Source: an uncultured Bacteroidales bacterium (lineage in GTDB: Bacteria > Bacteroidota > Bacteroidia > Bacteroidales > Bacteroidaceae). Taken from it: 37,943 bases of DNA. Location of the stretch: assembly GCA_902779845.1 (NCBI GenBank), contig CACZCZ010000022.1, forward strand, positions 1-37,943. The letters run 5' to 3'. The notes under the pieces are model-generated. The model did no database searches. It worked only from the letters and a program-made list of their open reading frames with translations, and had not been told where the DNA came from. Of the stretch, positions 1 through 6,078 are shown piece after piece. The translations under genes and the position numbers were made by a program. How positions within the stretch are numbered: position 1 is the first letter of the stretch; the number at the start of each line of letters is the position of its first letter.

Positions 1-69
1 CCGCAGAAGGCGCATTTTCTTGTCTTTCTCATTTGACTCCTTTTTATGTGGTTTTACAATCAATTTCAT
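1..69 (-). CDS. Partial gene cut by the left edge, function unknown
   Basis: A canonical minus-strand promoter at 312..280 and about 200 nt of leader point to a gene that begins near the left edge. Two starts are possible and lie in different frames: ATG at 69, giving a lysine-rich beginning (MKLIVKPHKKESNEKDKK), or ATG at 32, giving MRKTRKCAFCG with a CxxC pair that could open a zinc ribbon. Both stay open to base 1. Too little is visible to name a family. The repeat arrays at 91-120 and 182-231 lie in its presumed leader. Confidence 0.3.
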   Translation of the reverse strand, partial: MKLIVKPHKKESNEKDKKMRLLR

Positions 70-90
70 GCAAACCGCCACGGAGTGAAC

Positions 91-120
91 TTTCGTCAAC
101 CATTGACAATCCTTGTCAAC
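91..120. repeat. Array of three 10-bp repeats (TTGTCAAC type)
   Basis: Units 91-100, 101-110 and 111-120 are in exact 10-bp register: TTTCGTCAAC, CATTGACAAT, CCTTGTCAAC. The middle unit is inverted, which creates the palindrome TTGACAATCCTTGTCAA at 103-119. A one-helical-turn period puts every unit on the same DNA face, as expected for a protein-binding array. It lies in the presumed leader of the left-edge gene. Confidence 0.6.
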
Positions 121-181
121 TCATTCCACGATGTCACGTTCTTCAAATGAGGTCACTTCCTTGTTCTTTTCCCTCTCGTTA

Positions 182-231
182 ATCTGTCAACCGTTGTACA
201 CTCTTGTAAACCTTTGTCAACCCTGTCCACG
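182..231. repeat. Array of five 10-bp repeats (NNTTGTMAAC)
   Basis: Units at 182-191, 192-201, 202-211 and 212-221 read ATCTGTCAAC, CGTTGTACAC, TCTTGTAAAC and CTTTGTCAAC. A degenerate fifth, CCTGTCCACG, is at 222-231. The period is exactly 10 bp and the motif matches the array at 91-120. It could be an operator cluster or iteron-like sites; no matching regulator is recognisable in the window. Confidence 0.6.
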
Positions 232-279
232 AGATGGCAAAATAAAAGCCCTCAAAATTCTCCGCGGTAGAAATGCGTT

Positions 280-312
280 GCAAAGATAAGCGGATTTTTG
301 AGAACCACCAAA
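280..312 (-). promoter_or_regulatory. Bacteroidota promoter for the left-edge gene
   Basis: On the minus strand, TTTG at 312..309, a 20-nt spacer and TATCTTTGC at 288..280 match the Bacteroidota sigma-70 consensus (-33 TTTG, -7 TAnnTTTG). Transcription would start near 273 and run left through both decamer arrays. Confidence 0.7.
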
Positions 313-404
313 AAGCAAGTCCGAAGTGTTAAATTCTAAAAGTGGTTGATATACAAAGATTTATCTCTATATGTTTTTCATTGTTTATAGTTGTTTAGAG
401 GTCT

Positions 405-881
405 CTAAATACATTCATGGAACGCAAAACTTCCTATTGAGGTTACACTATTGGGGATGGTAATGGAGGTGAGGCTAGTGCACTTTTCAAAAGCATCATC
501 TCCAATCGTGGTCACGCTGTTGGGAATGGTTATGGTGGTTAGGCCGCTGCATTCATAGAACGCCCCACGACCTATTGAGGTTACACTATTAGGGATGTAG
601 ATAGATGTCAGGAAAGAGATGCTATCGAAGGCATAGTCTCCAATGGACGTAACGTCGTACGAAGTTTTACCAATATAAACCTTAGATGGAACTGTCAGGT
701 CTGCAGGAATTGTCCCACTAATGCCACGAGTATAGAACTCTTCCTCACCACACAAAGTGGCATTGCTTCCCGAGGTTGTGAAACGCCATATGGTTCCATT
801 GGCATCAGTCCACTCATAAGCCGATGCCGTGATGCTTACGAAGAACGCAAGCAACGTTAAGATAAGATGTTTTAGTTTCAT
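405..881 (-). CDS. BspA-like leucine-rich-repeat protein, probably truncated
   Basis: 158 residues. The N-terminus is a clear signal peptide ([21 protein letters not shown]). After a short region containing WRFTTSG come about four LRR_5 (BspA-type) units with the motif [18 protein letters not shown]. The family is exported and often mediates adhesion in oral and gut Bacteroidota, usually with many more repeats and a C-terminal sorting or Ig-like domain. Here the frame stops in mid-repeat (AFHECI, then TAG) and no sorting domain follows, so I read it as a shortened or decaying copy. It begins 22 bp after the stop of the GIY-YIG-like gene, suggesting one transcript from the promoter at 1899..1868. 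Confidence 0.8.
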   Translation of the reverse strand: MKLKHLILTLLAFFVSITASAYEWTDANGTIWRFTTSGSNATLCGEEEFYTRGISGTIPADLTVPSKVYIGKTSYDVTSIGDYAFDSISFLTSIYIPNSVTSIGRGAFYECSGLTTITIPNSVTTIGDDAFEKCTSLTSITIPNSVTSIGSFAFHECI

Positions 882-903
882 AGTGATATGATATTAAAAT
901 AGT

Positions 904-1509
904 TTATTTGATGGTTAGATTTCGTTTCTTCCGGTTTACATCATTTAGATATGGATGGAATGCGCCTTTCAAATACTTCTCTGCCAAAGCAATATCATCA
1001 CGATTATTGTTGGAATTGATTGTCGCATCAAAGGCGACGACCTTAAGACGTAGGTCTTGGATGATATTAAAAGCTTTTGCGATGTCTTGATTCTTTTGAC
1101 TTTCTGTCAATTGGTTTCCATTTAGGAAATCCTTCTGATTATTTATACCAGATAATAACCAAGCAATGTTCTTCAACAATATGTTCATGTAATCATCAAT
1201 TCGTGGAGCCAAGTGTGCGCCAATACGAGCTACCAAAGCTCTACTAGAAGACTTTCCTACATACCAAATAGGTTCATCTCTGATTATGGGCTGATGAGTT
1301 TTATTATCATATTCGATAATCTGATACTGACGACCCTGTTGAAACACATAAACTCCGTTGCACTGATTAGCAGGCAAAATCAAGTCTGAATATTTCAAAT
1401 CACGAACTGCCACGCCAGTCATCTTTCTGATGGCATCAGCAAGATTCTTTCCATTATTCGCATTCCAGTTAGGAATGTACCTAATAAGCGTCACTAAGTT
1501 AGGATTCAT
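904..1509 (-). CDS. GIY-YIG-like nuclease-fold protein
   Basis: 201 residues. The signature parts of the GIY-YIG fold are visible in order: GVYVF at 52-56 (GIY strand), WYVGKSS at 82-88 (YIG strand), Arg95 in ARIGAHL, and AEKYLKGAFHPYLN near 176-189, which resembles the catalytic-Glu helix (Glu177) and terminal Asn189. A substrate-side insertion lies between them. The family includes DNA repair, restriction and homing nucleases; which applies here cannot be told. It is AT-richer than most of the window and is followed 22 bp later by the LRR gene. Upstream is a leader of about 350 nt that can form a strong pseudoknotted fold (1561-1746). The ATG at 1509 is the only early start giving the whole domain. 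Confidence 0.55.
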   Translation of the reverse strand: MNPNLVTLIRYIPNWNANNGKNLADAIRKMTGVAVRDLKYSDLILPANQCNGVYVFQQGRQYQIIEYDNKTHQPIIRDEPIWYVGKSSSRALVARIGAHLAPRIDDYMNILLKNIAWLLSGINNQKDFLNGNQLTESQKNQDIAKAFNIIQDLRLKVVAFDATINSNNNRDDIALAEKYLKGAFHPYLNDVNRKKRNLTIK

Positions 1510-1560
1510 ATTGCAAATGATCTCGGATTATAAGTGAATGACGACCCATATACATGCTGA

Positions 1561-1746
1561 AGCGTGGAACTGTATGTTCCATCTTCAAACTGAAGGTCCT
1601 AGGAAAACCCGAATAGGAAAGATGATAAGAGCAGTTCCACGCTAACGCGTGAAGCTGTCATGTCAACCTTCTCCTATTCAGAGTCATTATTACAGGACTC
1701 CGGGGTTCTTTGCAAATAATGAAAATTTCCTAGGTTCTCAGTTTGC
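1561..1746 (-). ncRNA. Structured leader with nested stems and a 12-bp pseudoknot
   Basis: Read on the minus strand, three nested helices can form: about 1745..1726 with 1606..1586 (CAAACTGA...CCTAGGAAA against TTTCCTAGG...TCAGTTTG), AGAACCCCG at 1709..1701 with the GGGTTTTC side near 1610..1603, and GAATAGGAGAAG at 1679..1668 with CTTTCCTATTC at 1621..1611. A small hairpin GAGTC/GACTC sits at 1700..1681. The apical loop contains AGCGTGGAACTG (1643..1632), fully complementary to CAGTTCCACGCT at 1572..1561, giving a 12-bp pseudoknot. A canonical promoter lies at 1899..1868 and the GIY-YIG-like ATG is about 50 nt downstream. It matches no riboswitch, RNase P, tmRNA or retron I can recall. A small palindromic mobile element is the main alternative. 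Confidence 0.45.
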
Positions 1747-1867
1747 AAGAGAAGAGCATAACGCTTCTTTGAATTCCAATAAGTTGTGGGCAGACCGCTG
1801 TCCGCCAATCTCGTCAATCACACTCCTCGCATCATGCAAGGGTGTTGTATATCAGAGGTATCACGCC

Positions 1868-1899
1868 GCAAAAGTAGGGATTAATTCCTTTCGCGCAAA
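1868..1899 (-). promoter_or_regulatory. Promoter of the structured leader and GIY-YIG/LRR genes
   Basis: Minus strand: TTTG at 1899..1896, 19-nt spacer, TACTTTTGC at 1876..1868. Start near 1862, giving a leader of about 350 nt before the ATG at 1509. Confidence 0.7.
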
Positions 1900-1980
1900 G
1901 AAATCACGACACTTTTTGCACTTCAAACCTCAAAAAAGTCCCAATAAGTGTAATATATGCACTTTACGAAACATACACAC

Positions 1981-2017
1981 AAAAAACTTTTGCGGAAAAC
2001 CCTACGAACCCTCCGCA
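1981..2017 (-). repeat. 37-bp repeat, copy 1, after the VirE-like gene
   Basis: Minus-strand reading begins TGCGGAGGGTTCGTAGGG and ends CCGCAAAAGTTTTTT. It is identical over 37 bp to copies at 4455-4491 and 8750-8786. TGCGGA and TCCGCA can pair (6 bp) ahead of the T-run, so it could act as an intrinsic terminator. It lies 18 nt after the VirE-like stop codon, in the direction of transcription. A further inverted repeat (ACTACGCAG at 2035-2043 with CTGCGTAGT at 2056-2064) overlaps the end of the gene. Confidence 0.8.
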
Positions 2018-2035
2018 TGTCCTCCCCCGTAGGGA

Positions 2036-3268
2036 CTACGCAGCCCGGAGGGGGACTGCGTAGTAGGTGCGGTTGTTGCGGCCTTCATCACGCTGGTAGC
2101 CGAGATGTTGGAGGGCGATGCCGAGACGGACGCTGTTGTTATTGGTGTCCTCAACAGCAGGATAGTCTTCAGCGATGATTTTCAGCATCTCCGAGGATGT
2201 CAGAGGACGCACGAATTCGCCATCGTCAGGGATGCGGAAGCAGTTCTGCACCATCGTCTCCAGGTCGAGGGTGCTCTGGTAGCGCAGATTGGCACACTGG
2301 ATGGCGTGCGTCTCCTCGGGCGTGAACCAGTAGCGCTCACCACGCTCCAGTTCTGCCACCACCTGGGCGTAGAGCTGCTCGTAGTCGATCTCCACGCCGT
2401 TGTCAATCAACTGCCCATGGGGCACCTCGATGCAGATGTAACGACGCGAACCCGTGTGGTCGCGCAGGGGGTGGCGGTTGTTGGTCGTGGCCACGAAGCT
2501 TGCGAAGCGGAGGCGGTCGCTCTGCTCACGCCCGTAGATGGGACGCCCATTCACGCGCACCTTGGACAGCATCTGCTTCAGCTCCGCCTGCTGAGAGGGG
2601 CGGATTTGGTCCATTTCATCGAGGTTGACGATGAGGTTGTTTGTCAGCGCCATCTCCTTGTCGAACTTGTTGCCGAGGTTCACGTGGTCAAGGTAGTACT
2701 CACGCAGATGCTCAGGCAGCAGGCGCTGGCAGAAGGTGCTCTTGCCGCAACCCTGATCGCCGATGAGCGTGGGCACACTCTCGTTGCCGTGCAGGCTGTC
2801 CATCTGGCGCCAATGTGCTACCGTCGAGCGCAGCCACACGGAGAGCCAGTAGCGCTGCTCGGAGGTGAGGCCGGGGATGAGGCCGAAGAGGTAGCTGACG
2901 CGGTCCTTGCCGTCCCATGCCGGCAGGCTGTCGAGCCAATGGTCAATGGGATTCCACGCGGGGGTGGCTTCGCTGTAGATGATGTCCGAGAGCTGGCCCT
3001 TCAGGTTCTTCTCATCGGGCAGTACCTTGCGAGCCTGCACAGCGAGGCCGTTGAGCATCTTCTTGTCCAGGTGCCGCCATTCAGTGGCCTCTTTCGGCTG
3101 CAGACCGCTCTGCGCCTCGCGCGTGCGTACCTCTGTTTTATCAGAGAGCACGTTGTAGCGGAATTCATAACGCTCGCTGAGGAAGATCTCAACAGGCAAC
3201 TCAGGTTGTTGTTCGCGAATGTCGCGGCTGTTCATGGTGAACAGACTCTCTTGTGTAATTTTCTCCAT
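2036..3268 (-). CDS. VirE-family (D5-like) helicase/ATPase
   Basis: 410 residues. A Walker A motif GDQGCGKST is at 170-178, Walker B NLIVNLDE at 211-218, and a sensor-like stretch ATTNNRHPLRDHTGSRRY follows; this is the arrangement of virulence-associated E (VirE) proteins, related to phage/plasmid D5-type superfamily 3 helicases. The N-terminal primase-like part found in longer relatives is absent, leaving about 150 residues of unclear role. In Bacteroidota such genes commonly sit beside an HU-like gene, often in mobile or phage-derived regions, as here. A role in replication or mobilisation is inference. Its leader carries 22-bp tandem repeats, and the 37-bp terminator-like repeat follows its stop. 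Confidence 0.85.
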   Translation of the reverse strand: MEKITQESLFTMNSRDIREQQPELPVEIFLSERYEFRYNVLSDKTEVRTREAQSGLQPKEATEWRHLDKKMLNGLAVQARKVLPDEKNLKGQLSDIIYSEATPAWNPIDHWLDSLPAWDGKDRVSYLFGLIPGLTSEQRYWLSVWLRSTVAHWRQMDSLHGNESVPTLIGDQGCGKSTFCQRLLPEHLREYYLDHVNLGNKFDKEMALTNNLIVNLDEMDQIRPSQQAELKQMLSKVRVNGRPIYGREQSDRLRFASFVATTNNRHPLRDHTGSRRYICIEVPHGQLIDNGVEIDYEQLYAQVVAELERGERYWFTPEETHAIQCANLRYQSTLDLETMVQNCFRIPDDGEFVRPLTSSEMLKIIAEDYPAVEDTNNNSVRLGIALQHLGYQRDEGRNNRTYYAVPLRAA

Positions 3269-3275
3269 AGTTTAA

Positions 3276-3360
3276 ATTGGGTTTTGGATGAAGTTAATAA
3301 TTGGGTTTTGGATGAAGTTGATGATGGGATTTGGTTGGGGTTAATAATTGGGTTTTGGAT
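3276..3360 (-). repeat. Degenerate 22-25 bp tandem repeats in the VirE-like leader
   Basis: The plus strand repeats AATTGGGTTTTGGATGAAGTT at about 3276 and 3300, then a diverged unit (GGGATTTGGTTGGGGTTAAT) and a final AATTGGGTTTTGGAT. All lie between the promoter start (about 3376) and the ATG at 3268, so they are transcribed as CCAAAACCCAATT-type units in the 5' untranslated region. Confidence 0.7.
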
Positions 3361-3382
3361 CTCGATGAATGGCTATTCGGCT

Positions 3383-3415
3383 GCAAAGATACAAAAAAAA
3401 ATTGCGGTTTGCAAA
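3383..3415 (-). promoter_or_regulatory. Promoter of the VirE-like gene
   Basis: Minus strand: TTTG at 3415..3412, 20-nt spacer, TATCTTTGC at 3391..3383. Start near 3376, about 108 nt before the ATG. Confidence 0.7.
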
Positions 3416-3566
3416 TTTTGCTTCGCGACTAAAACGCCATGAATCAACGACTTACAACATCAGAACTTCGCGCATCCCCTCCATGGTCAAAACCTGTCAG
3501 CCCAAGGGTGAATACCCTGCAACATCAAGCTCCATACGTGTTAACGTCAAGATGTATATCTTGTCA

Positions 3567-3650
3567 CGCATTGCGCTTTGTACACATCGCAACGCGCTTT
3601 GCGCATATCGCAATAGGGTGTTTTCACGTCGCAACGCGTTTTTAACTATA
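3567..3650. repeat. Four 21-bp tandem repeats upstream of the HU-like promoter
   Basis: Units at 3567-3587, 3588-3608, 3609-3629 and 3630-3650 all begin CGCA. Units 1 and 2 share CGCAnnGCGCTTTG, unit 3 is diverged, and unit 4 restores CGCAACGCG. The 21-bp period is two helical turns. The array ends 15 bp before the -33 element of the HU-like promoter, a fitting place for an operator. Confidence 0.65.
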
Positions 3651-3664
3651 CTTAACGTTCTTGA

Positions 3665-3696
3665 TTTGTTTGGTTCGCGAAGATGACGTAAATTTG
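3665..3696 (+). promoter_or_regulatory. Promoter of the HU-like gene
   Basis: TTTG at 3665-3668, 20-nt spacer, TAAATTTG at 3689-3696. It places the start near 3702 and decides the choice of ATG 3721 over the upstream ATG at 3661. Confidence 0.7.
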
Positions 3697-3720
3697 TCGC
3701 GTCAATCACACATTTACCCT

Positions 3721-4470
3721 ATGCTGGAATACTACAAACAAGAAATGCGCGACTTGCGCGACCCTGAGTCGGGACGGATGCGCGAGGTGTACAAGGTGAA
3801 AACCCGCAACGTAACCGGTGACAGCTTCATGAACTATGTGACAGCCCATTCCTCGCTCACCCCGGGCGAGACACAGCAAGCGTGCATCACCATTGCCGAC
3901 TTCCTGAGAGAGCTGCTGGCGCACACGGGCAGCGTCACGCTGCCTGGCATCGGCACCTTCACCGTCGGCATCCGACCTAAGGAAGGAAAAGAGAAAGGGC
4001 TGATAGACAAGAAGGTGACGATGAGCGCAACGGGACAAAAGCTCAGCGGCGCAGAACAAGAGGACCTGCCAACAGAGGCAACGCCCGAAAAAGATCACGA
4101 CATCAACGCCCGCAGCCTCGAAGTAGGTCGCATCAATTTCCGCTGCAGCAAGGAACTCTTCAAGGATGTCAGCCGTCGCCTGTCTGGCGAAGGCAGCTTC
4201 CGGCAGTCGCGCTATTCGGGCTTTGTGCCGCTCTATTCACCGCTGATTCCCAATCGCCTGAATCGCTTTGCTGCAGCCCGCCAGTATCTGAGGACTCACC
4301 GCTTCATGCGCATCGATGACTATGCCGAGCTCACAGGCCTTTCCTACACCACCGCCCAGCGCGAGCTGAAACTGGCTTCCACCCTCACCCACTCCGGCAT
4401 CGCCGCCACAGGCCGCGGCAGCCACCGCATCTACGTCCTTTCGGCAGCCGCAGCTGCGGAGGGTTCGTAG
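3721..4470 (+). CDS. HU-HIG family DNA-binding protein with C-terminal winged helix
   Basis: 249 residues from ATG 3721. Residues 1 to about 110 fit the Bacteroidota HU-HIG form of the HU/IHF fold (KTRNVTGDSFMNYV, then LPGIGTFTVGIRPK, where the DNA-binding arms are expected). After a charged linker, residues about 195-245 form a second DNA-binding unit with a helix-turn-helix (YAELTGLSYTTAQRELK) and a wing ending RGSHRIYVLS. HU proteins bend and compact DNA; the extra winged helix suggests sequence-specific binding, possibly to the 21-bp array just upstream. It is divergent from the VirE-like gene. The TAG stop lies inside copy 2 of the 37-bp repeat, so the last residues (EGS) are encoded by the repeat. 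Confidence 0.8.
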   Translation: MLEYYKQEMRDLRDPESGRMREVYKVKTRNVTGDSFMNYVTAHSSLTPGETQQACITIADFLRELLAHTGSVTLPGIGTFTVGIRPKEGKEKGLIDKKVTMSATGQKLSGAEQEDLPTEATPEKDHDINARSLEVGRINFRCSKELFKDVSRRLSGEGSFRQSRYSGFVPLYSPLIPNRLNRFAAARQYLRTHRFMRIDDYAELTGLSYTTAQRELKLASTLTHSGIAATGRGSHRIYVLSAAAAAEGS

Positions 4471-4491
4471 GGTTTTCCGCAAAAGTTTTTT
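4455..4491 (+). repeat. 37-bp repeat, copy 2, over the HU-like stop codon
   Basis: Identical to the copies at 1981-2017 and 8750-8786, in the direction of transcription. It supplies the stop codon of the HU-like gene (4468-4470) and then a T-run at 4486-4492, consistent with a terminator. Confidence 0.85.
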
Positions 4492-4575
4492 TGCGTGGCA
4501 AGGTTTAAAGGACTCCATCGAGGGTGTGTCAAAATACAGCCTCATTTGTTTTTGATTGAAGAAATTTGGGAAAAA

Positions 4576-4607
4576 TTTGGCGGGAACAAGAAAAGGGCTT
4601 ACCTTTG
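4576..4607 (+). promoter_or_regulatory. Promoter of the GH43-like gene
   Basis: TTTG at 4576-4579, 20-nt spacer, TACCTTTG at 4600-4607. Start near 4614, directly before the short ORF at 4618. Confidence 0.65.
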
Positions 4608-4617
4608 CGGCAGGAAA

Positions 4618-4677
4618 ATGAAAAAGACAATCATGGCAAGGCCGATTAAAGAGACGCCATCAACCCGTTTGTCATAG
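4618..4677 (+). pseudogene. 19-codon leader ORF, possible remnant of a MARPIKETP-type small protein
   Basis: ATG at 4618 (or in-frame ATG at 4633) gives MKKTIMARPIKETPSTRLS, then TAG. MARPIKETP resembles the start of a small uncharacterised protein family that I recall from Bacteroides and Prevotella; if so, only its first residues survive. It opens just after the promoter and ends 14 nt before the GH43-like ATG, so it may act as a leader ORF. Confidence 0.35.
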
Positions 4678-4691
4678 CACAACTAAATCCT

Positions 4692-6038
4692 ATGAAAAGC
4701 AGATGCTTCAATCGTTCGTTGGGCTTAATGATGCTCACGGTTTTTTCCCTCTTCACGCTTCCTGTCGAAGCACAAATCACGGAGCGTCAGCGTCCTGCCG
4801 AGTGGGTGAACCTCATCCCCGGTGCCCGTTTCATGGATCGATTCCGTCCTATGCAGGGCAATGACCTGCGCAGCGATGTCTGGGGCGCTTACTACGTGAA
4901 GCCCCGCCTGGTGGATAACGGCATTGAGGATGCCTTTTGGAGCTACTGGGGCGGTAACATCGTCAAAGGTGACGACGGGCGCTGGCACCTGTTCGTAGCC
5001 GCCTGGTTAGAGGCTTCGGAGAAGGGACACATGGAGTGGGGCAACTCATGGGTGGTCCACGCCACGGCCCCCACGTCGCACGGCCCTTTCCGTCCGCAGC
5101 AAATCGTAGGCCGAGGCCACAACCCCGAGATCTATCGCACCGACGACGGCACGTGGGTCCTCTATGTCATCGATGCGCGTTACACCTCGCGCAGCTTGGA
5201 TGGTCCGTGGGAAAAGGGTAAGTTCGAGTTCGACCCTCAGGGAAAGCCCATCATCGAAGGGCTGTCGAACCTCTCGTTTGCGCGACGTCCCGAAGGCGGA
5301 TGGCTGATGGTGTGCCGCGGCGGAGGCATCTGGACGAGCGACGATGGTCTGTCCACGTGGCGTCAGATCTCCGACGGTTCGGTGTACCCGAAAGTTGACG
5401 GACGCTTCGAGGACCCCGTGCTGTGGCGCGACTCGGTGCAGTACAACCTGATTGTGAACGACTGGCTCGGGCGCATCGCCTATTATTTGCGTTCTGCCGA
5501 TGGTCGCCATTGGCAAGCGGACGATGGCGAGGCTTATATGCCGGGCATCGCACGTCATGCCGACGGCAGTCGTGAGGAATGGTTCAAGTACGAACGTATG
5601 CGCATCCTTCAGGACGAACACGGGCGTGCCATTCAGGCTAACTTCGCCGTCATCGACACGATTAAGTGGGACGACAAACCGCTCGACCGTCATAGCTCAA
5701 AGAACATCTGCATCCCCCTCGACCCCGGGTTGTTGCTCGCGATTCCCGCCACGACGAAGGCCAATGCCGGCAAGCTCACGCTGCGCATCCGTGCGGAAGA
5801 AGGCTTCGAGCCCCAACGTGACCTCGACCTGAGCAGCTTGCGATGCGGTTCACCTCACGAAGTGGACTACGGCCGAGGCGCAGTTCCCACATCCTCACGC
5901 GTGGAAGGCCGGGATCTCGTGCTTACCTTCCGTATGCGCGACCTGAAATTCACACCCGACGATTTTGCCGCCAAGGTCATCGTGACCCGTCGCGACGGCT
6001 CCGTCACGTTCGGATTTGCTCGTCTGCCGTGGTTCTAA
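4692..6038 (+). CDS. Secreted GH43-like (five-bladed beta-propeller) glycoside hydrolase
   Basis: 448 residues with a signal peptide to about residue 27 (VEAQ). Repeated blade-like motifs are visible: WHLFVAAW near 98-105, GHNPEIYRTDDGTWVLY at 142-158, WLMVCRGGGIWTSDDG near 204-219 and FEDPVLWRDSVQYNLIVND at 239-257. Paired acidic positions such as Glu146, Glu240 and Asp241 are where propeller hydrolases of clans like GH43 carry catalytic residues, but I cannot assign them. The last 120 residues look like a beta-sandwich. The substrate cannot be read from sequence. It is convergent, with a 40-bp gap, with the secreted GH30 gene, so both may act on related glycans. No SusC/SusD pair is near. 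Confidence 0.6.
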   Translation: MKSRCFNRSLGLMMLTVFSLFTLPVEAQITERQRPAEWVNLIPGARFMDRFRPMQGNDLRSDVWGAYYVKPRLVDNGIEDAFWSYWGGNIVKGDDGRWHLFVAAWLEASEKGHMEWGNSWVVHATAPTSHGPFRPQQIVGRGHNPEIYRTDDGTWVLYVIDARYTSRSLDGPWEKGKFEFDPQGKPIIEGLSNLSFARRPEGGWLMVCRGGGIWTSDDGLSTWRQISDGSVYPKVDGRFEDPVLWRDSVQYNLIVNDWLGRIAYYLRSADGRHWQADDGEAYMPGIARHADGSREEWFKYERMRILQDEHGRAIQANFAVIDTIKWDDKPLDRHSSKNICIPLDPGLLLAIPATTKANAGKLTLRIRAEEGFEPQRDLDLSSLRCGSPHEVDYGRGAVPTSSRVEGRDLVLTFRMRDLKFTPDDFAAKVIVTRRDGSVTFGFARLPWF

Positions 6039-6078
6039 ACCGATGGCTTGGCCATTCAAGATACAATGGTATCGTGGA

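Noticed and set aside
1561-1746. Retron or group II intron RNA
   Set aside because: No reverse transcriptase is in the window and no domain V-like hairpin is seen.
1649-2032. 127-codon plus-strand frame in the gap beside the VirE-like gene
   Set aside because: It runs against the promoter at 1899..1868 and through the 37-bp repeat; its composition is not protein-like.
2105-3442. 445-codon open frame on the plus strand opposite the VirE-like gene
   Set aside because: It mirrors a gene with clear Walker motifs and has no recognisable domain or promoter; high-GC codon use leaves the opposite strand open.
3661-3720. Upstream ATG (3661) as the HU-like start
   Set aside because: The promoter elements TTTG/TAAATTTG at 3665-3696 lie inside that extension, so it is not transcribed in full.
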